From: Pomphorhynchus laevis
Taxonomy: Eukaryota > Acanthocephala > Palaeacanthocephala > Echinorhynchida > Pomphorhynchidae
Length of the DNA stretch: 64,000 nucleotides
Reading direction: 5' to 3'
Assembly (NCBI GenBank): GCA_012934845.2
Contig: WNNJ02001227.1
Coordinates: forward strand, 1-64,000
The notes under the pieces are model-generated. The model was not told the origin of the DNA and did not search any database. It worked only from the letters and a program-made list of their open reading frames with translations. The position numbers were made by a program, and so were the translations under genes. Within the stretch, counting starts at the first letter, position 1; each line of letters begins with the position of its first letter. Positions 53,509 through 62,695 of this stretch are shown here, one piece after another.

Positions 53509-54267
53509 ATGACACACGGGAAGCCGTCGAACACAACAAGGTGTTGCAACTGTAATGGTTCCGCAGCTGCATGTAAACGTTGCCGATGTGCAAAAGATTC
53601 CAAACATTGTGTCAACTGTCAGGCCCCGAATTGTCGCAATCAAACAACATCTTGTGATAATAACGATGCCGAAATTATCCCAACAAGTGTCACTGCAAGC
53701 TATCCAACAATTGATTCTGCAAGCAATTTAACAATTAATACAGCCAGAAACACTGTATCCACACTAAACTCAAATTTGTCACAACTCGATGAATTATCAG
53801 TAAGAATAAATGTCATTTACTACGAAGTAATACACTGGAGACCGAATTTATTCAACTTACCTAAATGCAACCTCACAAGGACATTTATCGAATTAATGAC
53901 GTCTCAGCTTGTTATTTTCAACAACAACATGGCTAAGGCAAACATGTCATTTAAAATAATGACGATTTTGCCACAACTGATTCTCCAGAGAATTTCATCC
54001 CGCAAGGTCAGTATCCTGAGAAAAACCCTTGAACGAAGGATAATGATGTGGAAAGATGGCGATATAAAAGCACTTCTTATCGAAGCACGTTTTCTTCAAC
54101 AAAATGACAGCCCCTGCCAACGACGGACTCAGTTAGGAACAGATAAAATTTTGCAGAACATCATAAAACTAACACATAACGGAAAATTTAAAGCGGCGAT
54201 GCGTCTACTGAGCAGTGGCGGGAGAATTCAAGGATATTGCAGTTATCCGATAAATGTGGGAATATAA
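53509..54267 (+). pseudogene. RLE-LINE copy 13 ORF, N-terminal part
   Basis: A 252-aa frame starting MTHGKPSNTTRCCNCNG with the Cys motif (AACKRCRCAK....CVNCQAPNCRN), then EVIHWRPNLFNLPKCNLTRTFI and the helical pre-RT region. A Ser/Thr/Asn-rich spacer separates motif and helix. The frame shifts at about 54235. Confidence 0.82.
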
Positions 54268-55676
54268 CGGTATTTGAGAAGCTAAAAAGTCTGCATCCGA
54301 AACCATCCCCATTAGACGTTAAATGTCTTCTTCATTCAGATATTGATGGATGTCCTCAGTTTAGCGATGTAATTTTTCGGGACATTAACGCAGATGATGT
54401 TCAAAGAGCCTCTAAACGAACCAACGGATGTGCAGGTCCTTCCGGACTGGATGCAAGCCATTGGAGGTCAATGCTGACTCAATACGAACCTGAATCCAGA
54501 AATCTTGCAGATCAGGTAGCGGAATTTGCAATTCGCATTGCTACTGACATAATAGATGATGTCCAACTCGAAGCATACAAGGTATGCAGATTAATACCCC
54601 TAGATAAGTGTCCGGGAGTTCGACCTATAGGAATTGGGCAAGTCCTTCGTCGCATCGTCGGTAGAATAATTTCAAGCCGTATACGCAAGCAAGTAATAAA
54701 AGTTTCAGGCAAAACACAGCTATGTGCAGGTCAACGCTGCGGCACTGAGTTCGGAATACACTCTATAAGAAATGAATATGAGAGATCTGATGAACGCTGT
54801 ATTTTAACGCTGGACGCTGAAAACGCATTTAATAGCATCAACAGATCAATCGCACTCGAGAATATGATCAAAGTATGTCCAAGTCTGTCGATAATCCTTG
54901 CAAATTGTTATTCCTCTCCTTCTACATTATCTGTACACAAAGATATAATTCTCTCTGAGGAAGGGTTCACCCAAGGTGATCCCCTTGCAATGTGTGCATA
55001 CGCAGCTGCTTCACTGCCGCTAATTCAAGACCTCAGAACTAGATTTCCCGATATTGTTCATCGGTGGTACGCAGACGACGGAGTATGCGTAGGGCGCTAT
55101 GAAGATTTGTTATCGCTGTGGGACTATATCTACGATATAAGCCCAAGATACGGATTCCATTTAAATCCATTAAAATGTACCATCTTAATACATCAGGGCT
55201 CTTCATTCAGGGATGGCGAATGTTTTAAACAAAGAGGAGTACAAGTGTCAACTCGTGGTGTTAAGCTACTAGGCGGTTTTATAGGAGAATCAGACTACAT
55301 AAGGGAAAACGTTGAGGAAATGACTGAAAAGTGGGTTGTTCAAATCGAAACACTGAGAGAATTGGCCTTGATAGACAGTCAAGTCGCTTTTACAATGCTT
55401 ACTAAAAGCCTACAATTCCGATGGACGCACCTAAAACACACCTGTTTACTAAACCCAGAATGGCTCTTCCGACTGGACACTGCACTTTTTAATAATCTTG
55501 TATCTGCTATAACTGGTAAGATCAATCTTAATCAACAGTGGGAATCAATTCTACAACTACCGATTGGACTAGGTGGACTTGGCATAATGAAACCTAGTGT
55601 AAATACAATAACAGAATATGAAAACTCCAAACGTATGTGCCCCCTTCTTAAATATCGAAGCAGCTCTATGGGATGA
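54237..55676 (+). pseudogene. RLE-LINE copy 13 ORF, reverse transcriptase
   Basis: A 479-aa frame: GCAGPSGLDASHWRSML, LDKCPGVRPIGIGQVLRRI, LCAGQRCGTEFGIHS, motif A LTLDAENAFNSINR, motif B EGFTQGDPLAMC, motif C RWYADDGVCVG and a complete thumb ending GLGGLGIMKPS. The frame changes again at about 55620. Confidence 0.85.
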
Positions 55677-56310
55677 TGAACAGCAACACATATTCTGCAA
55701 AATTAAACAAGAGAAAAAGATAGCACAAAACGTGGAAGTACATACGGCTATAAGCAGCTTAAATTTGGCACAGCAGAATTTACTCAAACACATCGCTGAT
55801 GCTCCCGGATCTTCACTGTGGTTAAGCAGTTTTCCTTCCATCTACTATAAACGCGTCCTATCAAGACAACAATTCCAAGACGCACTTGCAACACGCTTCG
55901 GATGGAGTCCAAACAATATTCCCGACAAATGCACTTGTGGCGAAAAACTCAATATCTATCACGCCCAATCGTGTAAAATAGGAGGAATCCCCATCATTCG
56001 ACATAATATTATACGCGACGTAATTGGTTCAGCTCTAAAGGATGTATGCTATAACGTATTAGCCGAACCATGTCTTACACCAGTTCCTGAAGGGATGATT
56101 TTTGAGAATGATTCTACCACAAAGGATAGATCTGCTAGGCTCGATTTAGTATGCAACGGTCTTTTTGGCGATTCGACGGAGCGGTCCTTCATGGACGTTT
56201 GTGTTTTTAATCCACTTGCTCAGTCTTACGCTTTGAATATGCAGAGTTCACATACCTATCATGAAAACAGGAAACGGAGTAATAATACAATAATTTATTT
56301 AACGTGGTAA
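55618..56310 (+). pseudogene. RLE-LINE copy 13 ORF, zinc knuckle and start of nuclease
   Basis: A 230-aa frame with CTCGEKLNIYHAQSC, IIRHNIIRD, ARLDLVCNGLFGD, SFMDVCVFN and HENRKRS, where the CR1-like insertion begins. The final six or so residues are from the insertion. The continuation (VAKYLERVTKL) is at 57700. Confidence 0.83.
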
Positions 56311-57680
56311 ATGCGTGCAAAATGCACTCTTACATGACCACTAACAAACAAAAAAAGAACATCAAAGGTCACAGGTAATTACTTAATTGTTGAAATAAAA
56401 TTGGATTTGGCGTTTGAAGTACGGCATAGATGTTGATTGGCGGATATGAATAGGCAGTTGATTCCACAAGAGAGGAGCAGCCACAACGAAGGAGCGGAAG
56501 CCAAAAGAGGTAGAGTAGATTGGGACATGTAAAAGAAGGGAATTACGGGAACGCAGAGCACAATACACAGTACGAGAATTGTCGAGAAAAGGAAGGTTGA
56601 GAAATGAAGGGGTATGATAAGTTATAAGGCGATAAGCAATGATAAGAAGACGAATTTGAACACGACAATAAATGGTAGGCCAATCAAGAGAAACAAGATA
56701 GTGGGATGTATGATCAAAACGACGAAGACGGAGAACTCGAACGGCAGCGTTGATGATGCGTTGTAAAGGAAGAAGAGTGGATTTAGGTGAGTTGGAAAAT
56801 AGACTAAGACAGTAATCAAGTCTTGAGAAAAGAAGAGAAGATATGAGAGTCATACAAGAAGGGAAATCGATCAATCTACGAACTTGACGGAGATTGCGGA
56901 GTATCAAGGTAGATGAGCGTACTTTATCACTAACGAAAGGTTTAAGTGAAAGTTGGTTGTCAAAATGAAAGCCTAGGAAAACGAGATTATCAACGATATG
57001 AAGAATTGTAGAATTTAGTGATACGGAAGGAGGTTCTACGCCGAAGCTTCGAGGTAGGATCCACATAATTTTAGATTTATCAGGATTCAGAGAAAGGCGA
57101 AGGGAAGAAAGATGGTTGGAAATTGAGACAAGACAGCTGGAAACAGAAACACTAAGATCATGAATATGATAAGCAGGTGCATGAACATATATGAGAATGT
57201 CATCAGCATATTGCATAACATGGAAGTTAAATTTATGAGAAATCGAAGACAAGTCACCGAGAAGAAGAGAGAAAAGCATAGGGCCTAATACGGAGCCTTG
57301 TGGAACACCGGTCGGGATGGATGAAGGATGGGAGAGAGAAGAGTTAGAATAGACGCGAAATGTACGGTTTGACAGATATGAAGAAAACCATGATACAGTG
57401 GGTAAAGAGAAGCCATAATCATGACGAAGGCGATGTAGAAGAATCGAGTGATCGACGATGTCAAAAGCAGACGATAGATCAAGAGAAACTATGACACTAC
57501 ATAATTTATGATCGCGCGATATGAGTAAGTCGTTATAAACTTTAAGACATGCAATTTCGGTAGAGTAATTAGGGCGAAAAGCGGCTTGGAAGGGAGGAAA
57601 TAAGTTAGAGGAAAAGAGATATGTATTAAATTGCTTGAGAACGAGACGCTTAAGGAGTTGAGAGTAGTTTAACTCTCAAA
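56286..57680 (-). mobile_element. CR1-like LINE, 5'-truncated, inserted in RLE-LINE copy 13
   Basis: The minus strand encodes the RT from LKRLVLKQF and STEIACLKVYNDLL (57540-57640) through motif A and motif B (GVPTG...PMLFSLLLGDL), MQYADDILIYVHA and the C-terminus LLWNQLPIHIR. One 298-aa frame covers 56383-57279. A deletion of two bases in VRVLRLRRFDH keeps the thumb slightly altered. The 3' hairpin is GCGTGCAAAATGCACTC (56313-56329). The 5' end carries an 8-bp foldback (57658-57665 with 57672-57679). It is closest to LINE L. Confidence 0.85.
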
Positions 57681-58100
57681 TTTGTCGATATATAGAACTA
57701 TACGAAGAAGCCATGTAGCTAAGTACTTAGAGAGAGTTACAAAACTCGAATGCGCCGGATTAATTCCTCTCACTTTCTCTACTGTAGGAAGCATAGGCCC
57801 ATCCGCCAAAAATATGTTGACGATCATCGCAAGCAAGCCCGAAAGCATGGATCGACATACAGCGAGTGTGTCACTTCACTGCGAGCAGACGTTTCTTTCG
57901 CCCTCGCAAGATGCTCGTCCTTAGCATTACGTCGGTCTTCGGTTAGACAAATTCACTAACAATTAACTACAATCTTAATATTGTAACCTTCAACTAACTT
58001 GACCTATCATAATATATTGTATATATAGTACGTTTTGTGTTGAAGCCCATTTGCGGAAACTCCAAATGTAAATCTATTTAAATATTTGCTCAAAAAAAAT
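57681..58100 (+). mobile_element. RLE-LINE copy 13, 3' end
   Basis: The nuclease continues here with HVAKYLERVTKLECAGLIPLTF and GSIGPSAKNML, then one frame change to SLRADVSFALARCSSLALR (to 57959). The 3'UTR has AAGCCCATTTGCGGAAAC (58044-58060) and ends with an A run. The CR1-like LINE separates it from 53405-56285. Confidence 0.82.
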
Positions 58101-58289
58101 TTCTATTAATATTATAATTTTATTAATTTTCATCTGAATGAACAAAAATGCCAGGTTCTAGTACATAAAGATCAAATAAATTTGGTTAAATAAATAAATA
58201 AAAATCAAATAAATTTTCAGCAAGATGGGCTGAAAACACAAATGTCAAATAATGACCGGTCCGTCTTATCCCCAAACATATTATTATTA

Positions 58290-61200
58290 ATAATAATAAT
58301 ATTGAAAATATCTCAGACCTTAAAAAGGTTAGATCTAAAGTAAATACAATATTAATATACACAATAAAATAACATACAAAGAGAAAAAGAATAATCAACT
58401 TTCAATATGCCAAAGGGAAAGCCAGCCATTTACATGAAGTGCTGTTCTTGCAACGGACCCAGCGCAAAGTGTAAGGGATGCAAATGCGCACGAAATCACA
58501 AGAGATGCATAAACTGCGCTGCTCTCAAATGCGAAAATCGTACCTTGAGTGATCTCATTTTTGAGAACCCTAACTCGGAAAATAACAACATTTCGCCGCC
58601 AACAATTCCAACCACAATTAAATCACATTGCACAATTCCGACAATTTATGAGGATGTAATCAAATGGATCCCGAACCTATGCCGTCTACAAAAGTGCAAT
58701 GCATCTCGAGATTTTATAAATGAGCTAGCAAGAATATATACAGATTCTTGCGCCGAATCTGATACAATAATGACAGCGATTGTCTTGGGACATTTGATTT
58801 TACAACGTACAAAGCGTAATGATCGCAAAACAGTTTGCATGTCTATTGCACGGAGAATGAGGCTATGGTCTTATGGGCTCTATGAAGAATTGTTCAAGAA
58901 GGCGTCTTTTCCCCAGGGTCAACGCTCGTTACGAAAATATGATCGAATGCCCTGCGATTGGAAAAAGAGTTTCGTAAACCAAGTCAGATCTGGGAAATTG
59001 TCCTCGGCTATGAGGTCTCTTAATGATTCAGAACACACCGGCAGTTTACTTCGACCCGATGATAAAATAGGCTCAAAGACAGTGCTTCAACTACTTCAAG
59101 ACAAACACCCGCGCGCTAAAGAAGCTGACCCCGATGTCACACTAAGTGAGGATGTCTTTCATGGCTTTGAGTTTCACCCATCTTTGTTTGATGATATTGA
59201 TGCAGATACAATCGTTGCTACGAGTAAACTCATCAAGGGCGGCGCTGGACCATCTGGACTTGATGCTCAGGCATGGTACACGATGTTAAACTCTTTCGGT
59301 GCTGAATCGAAGAAGCTTGCGGATGCACTCGCTCTGTTTGCTCGACATTTAGCTACACAAAACTCATCCCTTGAATCGATGCGGGCGCTTACTTCTAGTC
59401 GTCTAATTGCCTTGAGTAAAGTGAATGGTGTACGACCAATAGGTGTTGGTGATGTCAGTCGCCGCATAATGTCAAAGGCAATTCTTACGATCGCTAAACC
59501 CCAATTACAAAAAGTATGTGGAAACCTTCAGGCTTGCTCAGGTACGAGTTCTGGCACCGAATGCGTGATACACTCGATACGTTCAGTTCTGCAGAAAGAA
59601 CCGACTCATGTTCTGTTGACAATTGATGCAGATAATGCTTTTAACCGCATAAATAGACGACTAGCACTCAAAAATATGTCGCATATATGCCCAGCACTAT
59701 CAAATACACTTCATAACTTATATCGTAATAATCCTGAGATAATAATCAGCAATGAAACAATGCAATGCCGGGAGGGATTTACTCAGGGTGATGTACTGGC
59801 CATGGCAGCTTTTGCTGCCGCAACGCTACCAATGATTCACAAAGTCAGGGACAAGTTTCCCATGATGCGCCAATACTGGTATGCTGATGATGGCAATTTT
59901 ATTGGATGCCCCGAAGATGTGAACTCTGTATATGCTTTTTTAGCTGACATCGGTCCAAAATATGGATTTCATATTAATCCAAAGAAATGCAAGGCCTTTG
60001 TCAACGGCTTCACTCACCAAAGAATGTATGAATTATTCCACTCATCAGGGGTTGAAATCACAAATGATGGTGTGTCTGTTCTTGGCGCTCCTATTGGTAC
60101 TAAAGAGTTCGTCTCACAATTTGTTTGTTCAAAGGTATCGGATATTCAACACAAGCTTAAGCAAGTATGCCAGATAGGCGAGTCTGATCTGCAGACATTT
60201 TATCCATGCTTAACCAAATCACTTCAACACAATTGGACTTATGTGCAACGTACTTGCTCATGTGACCCTTTCTGGTTCAAGAAACTAAAGGATGAACTGC
60301 GCTCTCAAATAGACAACTTACTCATGATCGATTCCGTACCGATTAACATATTGTGGGAGCTAGTCAGACTGCCAGTGAGTTTGGGCGGATTAGGTATATT
60401 TGACCCATGTAACTCTGTGAAGACGAATTATGATAGGTCGCTTACTTTCTGCCAACCTTTTGTAAACAATCTGGATTTCGAAGTTATTTTGGAACAACAA
60501 TCAATTTGCCGATCAACGTTTTCACAGCCAAATAAAGCCCAGTTCCAATTACACAGACAGTCAATCTACTCTGAATTGAACGAGCACTTACAAAACGCAT
60601 TGGATCATGCAACAGTTAGCGGTGCTTCTGCCTGGCTCACGGCTTATCCCTCGAACTCGAATGGCGCAGTACTGAATAACACAGTATTTAAAGACGCTAT
60701 TGCCGCTAGGTACGGACAGATCGTCAGAGACGTTCCCAAAAATTGCTCATGTGGTCAACCGAACTCCTTATCTCACGCTCTGTCATGTAAACATGGTTAC
60801 CTCCCGACCGTCAGACATAATTGTGTACGTGATTATGTTGCTAAGGAAATTACAAAAGTATCATCCGGCGTGCAGATCGAGCCATCACTTCAACCACTCA
60901 ATTCACATGTCACCTTTCAAGCATCGAGTACAACTACGGACAGGTGTGCTCGCCTAGACATAGTATGTAATGGTCTTTTTGGAGGTACTACCCAGCGCAC
61001 TTTCTTGGATATATGTATATTTAACATACATGCGCCCTCAAATGCCTCCAGATCGTCAAGTTCATCGTTTGATTTCCACCAAGCACGAAAAATAGCAAAA
61101 TACGAAGAAAGAATTCGCGAAATTGAACATTCAATTTTCTTGCCATTCATTTTGTCATGCTCGTCAGGTATTGGTGTCGATGCTAACCGTTGTCTCCAAG

Positions 61201-61450
61201 GTATTGCACGTAAGCTAGCTCTGAAAAACTACAGCTCATACACCGCCGAAATTGCAAGGTTGCGAAGAACAATTGGTTGTATCGTCATGCGTGGCGTATC
61301 TATGAGCCTCAGATCACCTCGCTCCACATTGTTGCAACCGGTCTCAATGTCAAGATCTTGATCCTAATGACTGATAATTTGACAGTGTTTTCATTTTCTT
61401 GGACAATTCTAAAAAATATTATGAAAAAATTATTATTAAAAATTTTTTTT
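58290..61450 (+). mobile_element. RLE-LINE copy 14, complete and apparently intact
   Basis: The best candidate for a functional master copy. The leader starts after ATTATTATTAA near 58291 and contains ATCTAAAGTAAATACA (58333-58348) upstream of an unbroken 984-codon ORF. The 3'UTR is short (61362-61430), lacks the GGCCCATTTG motif, and ends GAAAAAATTATTATTAAAAA. The 5' and 3' ATTATTATTAA sequences fit a short TSD at a TTA repeat. It meets minus-strand copy 15 tail-to-tail. Confidence 0.88.
58407..61361 (+). CDS. RLE-LINE polyprotein: Cys motif, reverse transcriptase, restriction-like nuclease
   Basis: An intact 984-aa protein expected to bind its RNA/DNA, nick target DNA and prime reverse transcription there. 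Residues 12-44 form the Cys motif (CCSCNG..AKCKGCKCAR....CINCAA). The IKWIPNLCRLQKCNASRDFI block lies near 85-104 and GAGPSGLDA near 279-287. RT fingers are NGVRPIGVGDVSRRI (340-354), motif A TIDADNAFN (405-413), motif B REGFTQGDVLA (455-465) and motif C YADD (492-495). A thumb with LGGLGIFDP follows. The zinc knuckle is C780-x-C782-x7-H790-x3-C794, then VRHNCVRD. The nuclease has Asp851 (RLDI), Asp868 (FLDI) and Lys895/Lys898 (ARKIAKYEER). The start is the first ATG after the leader and matches that of copies 1, 3, 6 and 13. Confidence 0.92.
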   Translation: MPKGKPAIYMKCCSCNGPSAKCKGCKCARNHKRCINCAALKCENRTLSDLIFENPNSENNNISPPTIPTTIKSHCTIPTIYEDVIKWIPNLCRLQKCNASRDFINELARIYTDSCAESDTIMTAIVLGHLILQRTKRNDRKTVCMSIARRMRLWSYGLYEELFKKASFPQGQRSLRKYDRMPCDWKKSFVNQVRSGKLSSAMRSLNDSEHTGSLLRPDDKIGSKTVLQLLQDKHPRAKEADPDVTLSEDVFHGFEFHPSLFDDIDADTIVATSKLIKGGAGPSGLDAQAWYTMLNSFGAESKKLADALALFARHLATQNSSLESMRALTSSRLIALSKVNGVRPIGVGDVSRRIMSKAILTIAKPQLQKVCGNLQACSGTSSGTECVIHSIRSVLQKEPTHVLLTIDADNAFNRINRRLALKNMSHICPALSNTLHNLYRNNPEIIISNETMQCREGFTQGDVLAMAAFAAATLPMIHKVRDKFPMMRQYWYADDGNFIGCPEDVNSVYAFLADIGPKYGFHINPKKCKAFVNGFTHQRMYELFHSSGVEITNDGVSVLGAPIGTKEFVSQFVCSKVSDIQHKLKQVCQIGESDLQTFYPCLTKSLQHNWTYVQRTCSCDPFWFKKLKDELRSQIDNLLMIDSVPINILWELVRLPVSLGGLGIFDPCNSVKTNYDRSLTFCQPFVNNLDFEVILEQQSICRSTFSQPNKAQFQLHRQSIYSELNEHLQNALDHATVSGASAWLTAYPSNSNGAVLNNTVFKDAIAARYGQIVRDVPKNCSCGQPNSLSHALSCKHGYLPTVRHNCVRDYVAKEITKVSSGVQIEPSLQPLNSHVTFQASSTTTDRCARLDIVCNGLFGGTTQRTFLDICIFNIHAPSNASRSSSSSFDFHQARKIAKYEERIREIEHSIFLPFILSCSSGIGVDANRCLQGIARKLALKNYSSYTAEIARLRRTIGCIVMRGVSMSLRSPRSTLLQPVSMSRS

Positions 61451-62578
61451 TTCACTAAATTATTCTTCATTGATTAAACATAAATCCCTTTGAGGACGAT
61501 TTATAGCTGATCGAGCTCCACGGACACATCGAGAAGTCATCTTTGCAAGGATAACGCTGATGCCACTACGTAATCTGCTTATTTCATCGTTGTATGAGCT
61601 GTTATGACTCCTTGCCATGGAGCCCGCGATTCTCTTTAACAGGATTGCCGCTTCCGTACCCGCCCCTCCGAGCATCGAAAATACTACGGGAATAAATGAC
61701 GCATGCTCTATGCTATTTACTCTCTCAAGATACTTCCTTTTCTTCCTTAGTTCATGATATTCGAAGCATGGTCCGATACTCTTACTGGAGTTAGAGGGAG
61801 CGTATGCGTTGAACACGCAGATATCAAGGAAAGTACACTCCGTTCTGTCTCCAAAGATTCCGGAACATGATATGTCAAGTCTCGCTTCACGATCAATAGT
61901 TGTACCGTAATTTTGGAAGCATATTTCATCATGCAGAGGGGATAGTTTTGGCTCGATTGCTACGTTACGACAACATTCAGATAATCTATTCGCTAGAAAA
62001 TCACGGACGGCATCGTGTCTCATTGATGGCAAGCCGCCTAAAGGGCACGAGAAAGTGTGTGATATCGAGTTTTGTTCTTTACATTGGCAGTATTTCGGTG
62101 ATGAGGGATGGAGAAATCCGTATCTGGTGGCTAGTGCATCTTGAAAGACTGTATTACTTATTCTGGAAGAATAACTGTTTGTTGGGTATGTTGACAACCA
62201 CGAAGATGATCCAGATACTGATGCATGCTCGATGGCATTCTTGAGAGTAGGGTCGACCTGATTTATAATGTCATTGTGATTCATCCTTTCCGCTTTTAAA
62301 CGGTTAGCACGAATTTCTTTACATAATCTGTTTTGATTATTTATTAGATCTAGCCCCGTAACGTCTCCTAAACATGGCTCGCACACCATACGTGAAGCGT
62401 TATATTCTTGGTCTACTGAACGCATAGGGTCTTTAACGCCGATACCACCATCTCTCAAAGTCATGTTAAACACCCTCCATAGAACTTCATTTGTTTCAAT
62501 GTCAATTCCAGTTAATTCAGTTATCATCGATCTTATCGATTGTGCCAGCGCCTCAAACCACTCAATTATTATTTGAGT
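61451..62578 (-). mobile_element. RLE-LINE copy 15, 3' third, minus strand
   Basis: Reads from the thumb (IEWFEALAQSIRSMI) to the end of the nuclease. It lies tail-to-tail with copy 14. The two share the junction ATTATTAAAAATTTTTTTTTTC, leaving almost no 3'UTR for this copy. Its 5' end abuts an ATTATT repeat and a LINE N-like tail. Confidence 0.85.
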
Positions 62579-62671
62579 ACTATTATTTTTATTTTTTATT
62601 AAAAAATAAAAATAATAATAATGCAGCGTTTTTATTTTCCCGTTAACGCCTGTCGGCTTCGGGTAACACAA
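61460..62671 (-). pseudogene. RLE-LINE copy 15 ORF: thumb, zinc knuckle, nuclease
   Basis: A 403-aa open frame. Its first 30 or so codons are read through a LINE N-like tail and an ATT repeat and are not native. The native part has GGIGVKDPMRSV, GSSSWLSTYP, CQCKEQNSISHTFSC, SMRHDAVRD, ARLDISCSGIFGD, TFLDICVFNAYAPSN, HELRKKRKYLERV and LGGAGTEAA. It has no internal stops and is closest to the intact copy 14 in sequence. Confidence 0.85.
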
Positions 62672-62695
62672 AAGCCCTTAAACAGATTAACAATA
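62579..62695 (-). mobile_element. LINE N-like 3' tail, minus strand
   Basis: On the minus strand a CCCGAAGCCGACAGGCGTTAAC-like end with AAAAACGCTGCATTATTATTATT parallels the terminal CCCAAGCCGAAAGGCGG...CACTACATTATTAT of LINE N. Only about 100 bases remain. It is diverged and again ends at an ATT repeat. Confidence 0.55.

Larger units (their letters stand above)
53405..56285 (+). mobile_element. RLE-LINE copy 13, near full length (split by a CR1-like LINE)
   Basis: The leader contains a small hairpin (AAGCTCATTTATCTATGAGCTT near 53414) and ATCTAAAGTAAATACA (53466-53481), followed by three overlapping frames with two frame changes. The element is interrupted at about 56285, inside HENRKRS of the nuclease, by a minus-strand CR1-like LINE and resumes near 57695. 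Confidence 0.87.
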
